From NCBI RefSeq assembly GCF_023715845.1, contig NZ_JAMBOR010000013.1, forward strand, positions 1 to 64,000: a stretch of DNA of 64,000 bases, written 5' to 3'. The position numbers and the translations under genes were made by a program. The DNA comes from Fictibacillus phosphorivorans (lineage in GTDB: Bacteria; Bacillota; Bacilli; Bacillales; Fictibacillaceae). This document shows positions 57,905-64,000 of the stretch, one piece after another. The first letter of the stretch is position 1. Every line of letters begins with the position of its first letter. Under the pieces are notes generated by a model. The model made no database searches. It was given only the letters and a program-made list of their open reading frames with translations, and had not been told where the DNA came from.

Positions 57905-59191
57905 ATGGAGAGGATTTATCATTTGCTTGAAAAAGAGCTAGTGATCGCTTTAGGATGTACGGAACCTGTTGCTATCGCATTAGCTACGGCTACAGCAAAA
58001 GAATATACCAAAGAGAACGTCACTTCGATCTCTGTTTCAGCGAGCGGAAATGTAATAAAAAATGCCCTGTCTGTTGGTATTCCCGGCATGAGCTTTACGG
58101 GGATTGATTTCACAGCTGCTCTTGGCGTTATCGCGGGAGATCCTTCTAAAGGGCTTCGAGTTTTAGAAGGTGTTACAAAAATAGATGAACAGGCTGCTAT
58201 GCAACTCGTTCATGAAGGCAAGGTACACGTACAGACAGCCGTTACCCCTGAAAAACTGTATATTGAGGTTCATCTAGTGACCGCTTCCGATAATATCAAC
58301 GTAATCATTTCAGGTGACCATACGAATGTAAGTTACATCTCTGTAAACGGTAATGTCATTCTGGATCAATCCGATACGACGAAATCCACACCGGAAAAAC
58401 GAGAAAAATTCCCTGAACTTACAGTTGATGACCTTTATACGTTTATAACTGAAGTACCTGTAAATCGATTGGAACTTGTTAAGAGAAGTGTGGAGCTGAA
58501 TCGTGCCATTTGTGAAGAAGGTCTTACTAATGAATATGGTCTAAAGGTGGGTAAAACCCTCTACGATCAAACCAAATCAGGCATGCTTACAAATGATCTT
58601 GCGACTTACAGTATGGCTCTTTCAGCGGCTGGTTCAGATGCCAGGATGGCTGGATCAACCATGCCTGTCATGGCTAATTCCGGAAGTGGAAATCAAGGGA
58701 TCGCTGTTACGATGCCGGTTGTAGCTGCTGCGGAAAAGATCGGCACCACTGAAGAAAAAATGCTGAGAGCTGTAACGTTGAGCCACTTGCTCTCGATCTA
58801 TATGAAGTCAAAGTTTGGCCGTTTATCGGCGTTATGCGGTGTGACGGTTGCGGGTGCCAGCGCTTCTGCTGCGATCACCTACCTCTTAAGTGACGATCTG
58901 AAAAAAATCAAATCAGCTATTCAAAACACATTAGGGAATGTCAGCGGAATGGTGTGTGATGGTGCAAAAGCAGGCTGTGCCATGAAGGTTGCTACTTGTT
59001 CGAGCGCTGCCGTGCAATCAGCTATTCTTGCCTCACAAGGATTATGCATTCCTTCCACGAACGGTTTTATTGAAGAAGATGTTGAACAAACGATCGAAAA
59101 CTTCTGCCGTCTCGGGAATGAAACATCGAGCACAACAGATACCGTCCTCTTGGATATGATGGTGAATAAAAAAATCTCTGCAAAAAGCTAA
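57905..59191 (+). CDS. L-cysteine desulfidase family protein (CyuA/UPF0597-like)
   Basis: A 428-aa protein of the L-serine dehydratase alpha/cysteine desulfidase group. The four likely Fe-S ligands are Cys18 in ALGCTEPVA and those in LSALCGVTVAG and MVCDGAKAGCAMKV (about residues 306, 345 and 352). E. coli CyuA (YhaM), of similar length, degrades L-cysteine to pyruvate, sulfide and ammonia. No cysteine transporter (CyuP) is adjacent. Ribosome binding site GGATGGAG. Single gene with terminator; the reaction is inferred from the family. Confidence 0.88.
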   Translation: MERIYHLLEKELVIALGCTEPVAIALATATAKEYTKENVTSISVSASGNVIKNALSVGIPGMSFTGIDFTAALGVIAGDPSKGLRVLEGVTKIDEQAAMQLVHEGKVHVQTAVTPEKLYIEVHLVTASDNINVIISGDHTNVSYISVNGNVILDQSDTTKSTPEKREKFPELTVDDLYTFITEVPVNRLELVKRSVELNRAICEEGLTNEYGLKVGKTLYDQTKSGMLTNDLATYSMALSAAGSDARMAGSTMPVMANSGSGNQGIAVTMPVVAAAEKIGTTEEKMLRAVTLSHLLSIYMKSKFGRLSALCGVTVAGASASAAITYLLSDDLKKIKSAIQNTLGNVSGMVCDGAKAGCAMKVATCSSAAVQSAILASQGLCIPSTNGFIEEDVEQTIENFCRLGNETSSTTDTVLLDMMVNKKISAKS

Positions 59192-59220
59192 CTTATCTGA
59201 TGAGTTAGCTTTTCTTTTTG
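59182..59220 (+). terminator. Terminator of the cysteine desulfidase-like gene
   Basis: Stem AAAAGCTAACT/AGTTAGCTTTT overlapping the stop codon, then CTTTTTG on the plus strand. Confidence 0.88.
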
Positions 59221-59311
59221 TGTTAAAATTATCCATATGATTATGAAACCTTATAGCTCTTTAAAACGTTATTAATAAAATATTTATCGAAAAAAATGGA
59301 GGCTTACGTGT

Positions 59312-59701
59312 ATGATTTACGAAATGACCGTTCAAGTTCGTGTTTCTGATATAATAGAAGGCCAGCGATTTTATGAGACGCTGCTTCAACGAAAGCCAGA
59401 TTTTATTCCTCATGAAGGATTTGCGGAATGGGAGTTGATCCCGAACTGTTGGCTGCAAGTCGCTGAAGGTATACCAACAGAAGGTTCAGGTCCGATCCGA
59501 CTTGGTGTTGAAGATCTTGGTGCAGAGAGAAAACGTTTGATGGATCTTTTAAACGTGGAGGCATTTGAAATTCATGAACGTCAAGAGGTCCCGGTGAAAT
59601 GGGCTACCTTTTCAGACCCATGGGGTAATCAGCTAGGTTTGTTTGAATACAAAGATGAAAAGAATAAGAAAGAGAAACTTGAACTTATAGTTAGGAGATA
59701 G
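59312..59701 (+). CDS. VOC family protein
   Basis: A 129-aa protein of the vicinal oxygen chelate superfamily. Module 1 begins MTVQVRVSDIIEGQRFYETLLQRKPDF; module 2 ends with ATFSDPWGNQLGLFEYKDE, the characteristic DPxGN turn. A charged C-terminal tail follows. Function not predictable. Ribosome binding site ATGGAGGCTTACG. The stop is 2 bp before the next gene, whose ribosome binding site (AGGAG) lies within the last codons, so the two genes are coupled. Confidence 0.87.
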   Translation: MIYEMTVQVRVSDIIEGQRFYETLLQRKPDFIPHEGFAEWELIPNCWLQVAEGIPTEGSGPIRLGVEDLGAERKRLMDLLNVEAFEIHERQEVPVKWATFSDPWGNQLGLFEYKDEKNKKEKLELIVRR

Positions 59702-59703
59702 TC

Positions 59704-60171
59704 ATGAGATTTATTATCGCATCTGTTATATCCGTTCTATTCGGAGCTCTTGTGTTTTTCGCACTTCCAGGCGGCGGGAACTTATCTGAGCTAAATTGGC
59801 AAGGTGTTGTATTCGGTCTATTTTTCGGCATTATTACAACCCTTCCATTTTTCTTGTTCTGCACGCTCCCGACTGCTTTTATTGTGGAAGGGCTCACAAC
59901 AAAGTACTGGATTAGGCTTAGAATACGCGCTCTTTTATACATTCTTTTAACGGCATTATTTATCATTATCTATCGATTCACACTATTTTATTGGATGGAC
60001 TTTGCTGAATCCAATCTCTTTGCGGTGTTTGGGTACAGCCTCGCTTGTTCCATTGCTTTTTGTTACATTTATACCCTTTTAAAAAGAAAACGAAGAATTG
60101 AGCCCGAACCAGAATTAGAACCAGAACCGAAAAAAACAAGAGGCTCCAGAAGATATAGGGGCTCTCATTAA
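59704..60171 (+). CDS. Hypothetical membrane protein with acidic-proline tail
   Basis: A 155-aa protein with four predicted helices (about residues 2-22, 36-62, 76-95 and 102-125) and a cytoplasmic tail with an E-P repeat (EPEPELEPEPKK) ending in a basic RGSRRYRGSH. Translationally coupled to the VOC gene. I do not recognise the family. Confidence 0.7.
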   Translation: MRFIIASVISVLFGALVFFALPGGGNLSELNWQGVVFGLFFGIITTLPFFLFCTLPTAFIVEGLTTKYWIRLRIRALLYILLTALFIIIYRFTLFYWMDFAESNLFAVFGYSLACSIAFCYIYTLLKRKRRIEPEPELEPEPKKTRGSRRYRGSH

Positions 60172-60175
60172 ATAA

Positions 60176-60227
60176 GAAAAAAATAGTAGCCCAAACCACG
60201 GTGATGGTTTGGGCTACTATTTTTTTG
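60176..60227. terminator. Strong terminator of the VOC/membrane-protein operon
   Basis: A perfect 15-bp stem (ATAGTAGCCCAAACC and complement) with an 8-nt loop and T-runs outward on both strands. Confidence 0.95.
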
Positions 60228-60283
60228 TGGAGGTATTAGTTTGTTAGACCCATTCAAATTCTTTTTTTCTTAAAGCCGACAAT

Positions 60284-60490
60284 TCACTCTTTTTTGAAGG
60301 AAAGTCCTCTTTCTGAGAGGGCCGCCTTTAACTTAGCCATGGCATTTGGCCCCATGCCATGAAGAGCGGATACGGTTTTTTCACTTTTTTTCGCCAATTC
60401 TTGATAACTCGCAATACCAGCACCAGCTAATGCGCGCTGTGCCGGTTTGGCTATTTTCGGAGGAAACTGCTCCTCAGATTTCTGTGCCAA
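60284..60490 (-). CDS. Small helix-hairpin-helix protein
   Basis: An approximately 68-aa protein with a helix-hairpin-helix pair: PAQRALAGAGIASYQELAKKSE and VSALHGMGPNAMAKLKAALSERGL. This fold resembles the C-terminal domain of RNA polymerase alpha and Cdd1-type pathogenicity-locus proteins and usually binds DNA non-specifically. The frame opens at ATG 60499, but AAAGGA is correctly placed for TTG 60490. Single gene; role unknown. Confidence 0.75.
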   Translation of the reverse strand: MAQKSEEQFPPKIAKPAQRALAGAGIASYQELAKKSEKTVSALHGMGPNAMAKLKAALSERGLSFKKE

Positions 60491-60605
60491 CTTCCTCATC
60501 CTTTCAAAATTTAATGGTTATGTACTTTTTTCTTTATACCTTATCCGTTTCCTTTATTATCCCCAACACCATATAAAAGAAAGGACTAAATGCTTTTTGG
60601 ACAGG

Positions 60606-60633
60606 TGGCTGACCAACGTCAGCCTTCCTTTTT
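60606..60633 (+). terminator. Orphan hairpin with T-run
   Basis: Stem GGCTGAC/GTCAGCC with a 4-nt loop and TTCCTTTTT on the plus strand. No plus-strand gene precedes it closely, so its job is unclear. Confidence 0.45.
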
Positions 60634-60682
60634 GGGTCAAAAGAGATTTTACGGTACGTGTTCTTTTAATCTGTTACACGTT

Positions 60683-60800
60683 CGCGCAAGATGACCCACT
60701 TTTCGCTCAAAAACCTCGAGTTACGCTCAGAATCGCCGAGCTACGCTCAAAATTTCTTATCTTCGCTCAGAATGGGTGGACTTTCGATCAAACCTGCTGA
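60683..60800. repeat. Degenerate 20-21-bp periodic array, CGCTCA core (array E)
   Basis: Six units with CGCTCA at 60704, 60724, 60744 and 60764, and variants CGCGCA at 60683 and CGATCA at 60785; steps 21, 20, 20, 20 and 21 bp. The best core is TACGCTCA(G/A)AAT; the rest of each unit differs. It lies in the gap between the helix-hairpin-helix gene and the aldolase terminator; outside these features this 490-bp gap holds nothing else. Confidence 0.88.
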
Positions 60801-60924
60801 TTCGAGCCTATCTTACTACGACAAACAGCATGATAAACAAATAATTTTAGCTTGGAAGCTGACAAAGTCATTCTCTTATCTCGTTTTGATTCATCAAAAC
60901 TTCCTTTTTCTCTCGTTTCAAATT

Positions 60925-60966
60925 AAAAAAGAGGCTTGAACTCAAAGTTTTCACACTTTAAGCCTG
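60925..60966 (-). terminator. Terminator of the aldolase operon
   Basis: Stem AGGCTT/AAGCCT with inner AAAGT/ACTTT pairing, followed by CTTTTTTAA on the minus strand, 19 bp past the aldolase stop. Confidence 0.8.
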
Positions 60967-60984
60967 CCCCTTTGTACATGATCG

Positions 60985-61620
60985 TTATTGAATAGCCTTT
61001 TTAACTTTTAGAACGTTTTCTCTGATTTCACTCAATGTTCCTTTTGTCATTCCACCGCCAAGACCAATCGCTACTGCTCCTGCGTCTAGCCAATCTTTCG
61101 CATTTTGATCGGATATACCGCCAGTTGGAATAAAATTGATATCTGGAAATGGATCACGCAGTCCTTTTAAATAAGATGGCCCAAATTGACTCGCTGGGAA
61201 CAGTTTCAAGAGAGTAAGTCCTTGATTATAGGCTTTGGTGACTTCACTAGGTGTCAACACGCCTGGAATGTACAGGACGTTTCGTTCTTGTGCATAGTGT
61301 ACGAGTTCATCTACATATCCGGGACTAATGAGAAATTGTGCTCCAGCAGCCACCGCTAGCTGAGCCTGCTGAATATTCATCACCGTACCTGCCCCTACAA
61401 TTAGATTCTCGTAAGTGGAAAAGTGACGAATCACCTTTTCAGCCTCTGGGATCGTAAACGTTAACTCCAGGCAGCTAATTCCTGATTCAACGAGTGCTTC
61501 TCCCTTTTCTATCGCTTCGTTTACTGAAGAAGCTCGTAATACAGCGATCAGCTTCGTTTGTTTCAATAAGTCCTGTTGCTGTTGATGTTCTAACTCTTTA
61601 AACGCTAATGTCGCCATCAT
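60985..61620 (-). CDS. eda: 2-keto-3-deoxy-6-phosphogluconate aldolase family (KDPG/KHG aldolase)
   Basis: A 211-aa class I TIM-barrel aldolase, usual length. Active-site features: IAVLRASS at the first strand, CLELTFTIPEA with the catalytic Glu (about residue 54), VGAGTV, FLISPG, the Schiff-base Lys in LLKLFPASQFGP (about 139) and PTGGISDQN. It splits a 2-keto-3-deoxy-phosphosugar acid to pyruvate and an aldehyde phosphate. It is the last gene of a unit with PHI-like, HPS-like and MFS transporter genes, spaced 8 bp behind the PHI gene. ATG 61620 and ATG 61617 are both possible starts after GGGAG. The exact sugar acid is unknown. Confidence 0.9.
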   Translation of the reverse strand: MMATLAFKELEHQQQQDLLKQTKLIAVLRASSVNEAIEKGEALVESGISCLELTFTIPEAEKVIRHFSTYENLIVGAGTVMNIQQAQLAVAAGAQFLISPGYVDELVHYAQERNVLYIPGVLTPSEVTKAYNQGLTLLKLFPASQFGPSYLKGLRDPFPDINFIPTGGISDQNAKDWLDAGAVAIGLGGGMTKGTLSEIRENVLKVKKAIQ

Positions 61621-61628
61621 TTCACTCC

Positions 61629-62177
61629 CTATTCTAGATTACTGTGACGAAGAAAGGCAGATCCGTTATCTTCAGATTGCTTTTTTGCGATATTTAAACA
61701 CACGGCGTCACACAAAATATGAACACATTGATCAAACAATGACCCCAGCGGCTGAATACTTGCCGCTTCATTCTCACCTCTAAACTTTGTAGCTGCAGGA
61801 ACATGCGCGATTAATGTAGCGTGTTCCGCAAGTTCTGAGCTTACGTTTGTGGTTATTGCAACGACAGGACATTGGATTTCCTTTGCCTTTTTCGCTGTAT
61901 GGACAACACTCTTTGTCGTTCCTGATCCGGAAACGGCTACTAGTACATCACCGGTTTTTATAGCAGGAGTTATTGTTTCACCTACCACGTATACGTGAAG
62001 ACCTAAGTGCATGAGACGCATGGCGAACGATTTGGCCATAAACCCCGATCGTCCTTCTCCAATGACAAAAATACGTTTTTCTGATAAAAGTTGATCGGAA
62101 ACCTGGTTGATCACCGTTGGATCAGCTTTACTTAGTACTCCTTTGATCTCTTCAAGAATGATATTTACTTGATTCAT
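61629..62177 (-). CDS. 6-phospho-3-hexuloisomerase-like SIS-domain protein
   Basis: A 182-aa single SIS (sugar isomerase) domain protein with the PHI signature: GEGRSGFMAKSFAMRLMHLGLHVYVVGETITPAI (about residues 37-70) and VSGSGTTKSVV (about 82-92). PHI isomerises hexulose-6-phosphate to fructose-6-phosphate in the ribulose monophosphate cycle. Here it is translationally coupled (4-bp overlap) to the HPS-like gene, as in true hxlAB pairs, but accompanies an aldolase and a sugar-acid-type transporter, so the physiological substrate may be different. Confidence 0.85.
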   Translation of the reverse strand: MNQVNIILEEIKGVLSKADPTVINQVSDQLLSEKRIFVIGEGRSGFMAKSFAMRLMHLGLHVYVVGETITPAIKTGDVLVAVSGSGTTKSVVHTAKKAKEIQCPVVAITTNVSSELAEHATLIAHVPAATKFRGENEAASIQPLGSLFDQCVHILCDAVCLNIAKKQSEDNGSAFLRHSNLE

Positions 62178-62806
62178 AAGTTCAACCCCTTGACTCTAGC
62201 GTTTTCTGAAAAAAACTTCGCTGCCTTTTCAGGATCTTCCGCCTTCGTTATTCCTGACCCTATGATGACAACATGAGGATTTAATTTCATGATTTCCGAA
62301 AAGGAATCAGGTGAGATCCCGCCAGCAACAGCCCACATCACATTTTCATTGGAAGTTAGCGGTAAGGTCCATCCTGTTTTTCCGCCGTGTTCTTGCTCAT
62401 CTTTGCTAATATGTGCGCATAATACCAAGTCTTCATATTCGCTTAGATAAGCGAATTGCTCATCAGTTGTATTTAAAAGGTCGATCATTACCTGTTTGTT
62501 GTAACGCTTTGCAACATCACGGCACGCCTCGATCGATACCTTTGGTGCAGCTCCCATAACGGTTGCCACATCCGCACCGTTTTTAAAGCAGAGTTCAAAC
62601 TCATAGATCGCATTATCAAACGTCTTTATATCAGCCACGATGGTTTTATCTGGAAAAGCGCTTTTCATTTTCCGTACACTATCCATACCAAACTCTTTAA
62701 TTAACGATGTGCCTACTTCGATCCAGTCGATGTGATGTTCAACTTTTCTAGTCACATTTATGGCTTCTTCAATCGATAGGCGGTCTAAAGCGAGTTGAAT
62801 CATCAT
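62174..62806 (-). CDS. 3-hexulose-6-phosphate synthase / 3-keto-L-gulonate-6-phosphate decarboxylase family protein
   Basis: A 210-aa member of the orotidine-monophosphate-decarboxylase suprafamily shared by HPS and KGPDC. The metal and proton-transfer core is DWIEVGTSLI (Glu about residue 32) and VADIKTFDNA (D-x-K-x-x-D, about 59-64); phosphate binding is by AVAGGISPDS and IGSGITKAEDP. HPS joins formaldehyde to ribulose-5-phosphate; KGPDC decarboxylates ketogulonate phosphate. The residues seen do not decide between them. The start overlaps the MFS stop by four bases, so the four genes form one coupled operon. Confidence 0.82.
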   Translation of the reverse strand: MMIQLALDRLSIEEAINVTRKVEHHIDWIEVGTSLIKEFGMDSVRKMKSAFPDKTIVADIKTFDNAIYEFELCFKNGADVATVMGAAPKVSIEACRDVAKRYNKQVMIDLLNTTDEQFAYLSEYEDLVLCAHISKDEQEHGGKTGWTLPLTSNENVMWAVAGGISPDSFSEIMKLNPHVVIIGSGITKAEDPEKAAKFFSENARVKGLNL

Positions 62807-64000
62807 AATGCTTTCGTCTCCACTTTTTTAATAGGTTGCGCTTCCGCTGTTGGTTTAACAAGCAGCGTGAAGATGACAGCAAGAACCAAAGAACCTGCCA
62901 TGAAAATGTAAGATGCGCTTGGTCCGCCAGTTACACCATTTAAATAGCCTACAAAATAGGCACCTGCAAAGGACCCTAATGCTCCCATACTGTTAATCAA
63001 GGCCATTGCTCCACCTGACACATTTCTTGGCAGGATTTCAGGAATGATGGCAAAGAAAGGTCCATACGGCGCATACATCGCACCACCAGCGATCACTAGT
63101 AAAACAAATGACAGCCAGAAGTTCGAATCTCCGATAGCATAAGATCCATAAAACGCGATCGCTCCAATTAGTAATGAGACCCATACGAAACTTTTACGGT
63201 TCAACGTTTTGTCTGAGTAATGGGAAACTAAGAGCATACCAACCACAGCAAGTACATATGGTGCAGCAGATAACCATCCCGTTGCTACGATGTCCATCTT
63301 AGACGCATTAGAGAGAATCGATGGCAGCCACATAACGAAACCATACACACCGATACTCCAAAAGAAATATTGGAAGCAAAGCAGGATGACTTTTTTCGAC
63401 TTAAACGCTTCCCGGTAGTTCTTCACAGGCTTCATGCCCGTTTGTTCCTTTTCCAATTCGTTTTCGAGATTTTTCTTCTGTTCATCTGTAAGCCATTTCG
63501 CATTTTTGGGTCTGTCGTTTACAAGTTTCCACCAGATGAATGCCCATAGGATGGCTGGGACACCTTCAATAATGAACATCCAGCGCCAATCGAACGCTTT
63601 TAGCAGATAACCAGAAAGAATAGACATCCAAAGAACGGTTACTGGATTTCCTAATATTAAAAACGTATTAGCCCGGGAACGTTCTGCTTTTAAGAACCAA
63701 CCACTCAAGAAAACGAGCATCGCTGGCATGACAGCGCTTTCCACAACCCCTAAAAAGAACCGGATGGGATAAAGCCAGGCTACATTCGTTGCAAGTCCGG
63801 TAGCCGTCGCAAGACCACCCCATAAAATCAATGACCAGAAGACCAGTACTTTCGCGCTCTTCTTTTCCGCATAGATCGCCCCTGGAATCTGGAAAAAGAA
63901 GTAACCTAGAAAGAACAACGCTGCCAAGAAAGATGAAACGGATGCGGTAATGCCAAGATCTTCTCCCATCCCTCCTGCAACGCCGAAACCATAGTTCGCA
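62803..64000 (-). CDS. MFS transporter, anion:cation symporter (ACS) type, 5' end outside the window
   Basis: At least 399 residues of a 12-segment major facilitator; the frame is still open at the right edge (ANYGFGVAGG precedes the first in-window ATG at 63969), so the first about 20-30 residues are missing. The FFLGYFFFQIPGAIYAEKKS and RFFLGVVESAVMPAMLVFLSGWF loops are those of the ACS family, which imports hexuronates, galactonate, glucarate, tartrate and similar acids. It is the first visible gene of the operon with HPS-like, PHI-like and KDPG aldolase genes and probably imports the sugar acid that they break down. Confidence 0.88.
   Translation of the reverse strand, partial: ANYGFGVAGGMGEDLGITASVSSFLAALFFLGYFFFQIPGAIYAEKKSAKVLVFWSLILWGGLATATGLATNVAWLYPIRFFLGVVESAVMPAMLVFLSGWFLKAERSRANTFLILGNPVTVLWMSILSGYLLKAFDWRWMFIIEGVPAILWAFIWWKLVNDRPKNAKWLTDEQKKNLENELEKEQTGMKPVKNYREAFKSKKVILLCFQYFFWSIGVYGFVMWLPSILSNASKMDIVATGWLSAAPYVLAVVGMLLVSHYSDKTLNRKSFVWVSLLIGAIAFYGSYAIGDSNFWLSFVLLVIAGGAMYAPYGPFFAIIPEILPRNVSGGAMALINSMGALGSFAGAYFVGYLNGVTGGPSASYIFMAGSLVLAVIFTLLVKPTAEAQPIKKVETKAL

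Overview
The window looks like chromosome of a spore-forming, low-to-moderate G+C Firmicute in the family Bacillaceae (Bacillus/Fictibacillus-like; I cannot fix the genus). The basis is an alpha/beta-type spore SASP, TnrA, a DctB/DctSR/DctP locus, an M4 neutral protease, a YrrS-like DUF1510 protein, a B. subtilis-like YrhE/YrhD formate dehydrogenase pair, and AGGAGG ribosome binding sites almost everywhere. I see no rRNA, tRNA, prophage, complete insertion sequence or CRISPR array.

Layout. 0-7 kb: redox enzymes, a SASP, then a nitrogen module of tnrA, an ammonium transporter with a clear TnrA box, and a DUF294 nucleotidyltransferase/exonuclease pair. 7-16 kb: a BASS transporter, an ABC-F gene with its own promoter, leader peptide and attenuator, a PAS histidine kinase, an SDR/WYL-regulator divergon, and several gene fragments. 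16-27 kb: secreted M4 protease, acetyltransferase, stress protein, deacetylase, OFA-type MFS transporter, a sigma-region-2-like protein, a class D beta-lactamase divergent from a MocR regulator, and a nitronate monooxygenase. 27-33 kb: C4-dicarboxylate uptake and its two-component control, interrupted by a palindrome, a gene remnant and a repeat array. 33-45 kb: secreted EndoI nuclease, MraY paralogue, secreted serine hydrolase, formate dehydrogenase with FdhD and a structured leader, and a TetR/DUF2269 divergon with tandem operators. 45-57 kb: a GNAT-fused 1040-aa protein with an amidohydrolase, an SMP-30 protein and a 1367-aa subtilase. 57-64 kb: a cysteine-desulfidase-like enzyme, VOC proteins, and a coupled MFS/HPS-like/PHI-like/KDPG-aldolase operon running off the right edge.

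The most unusual signal is non-coding. Seven intergenic gaps hold short degenerate tandem arrays with a 20-21 bp period: a T-rich tract, a conserved 6-10 bp core, then variable sequence. The core differs between arrays but is shared in two pairs. Two near-identical perfect palindromes of 44 and 50 bp form a second repeat class. Several very small genes with good ribosome binding sites, and likely new leader-type regulation upstream of the ABC-F and formate dehydrogenase genes, are also described.
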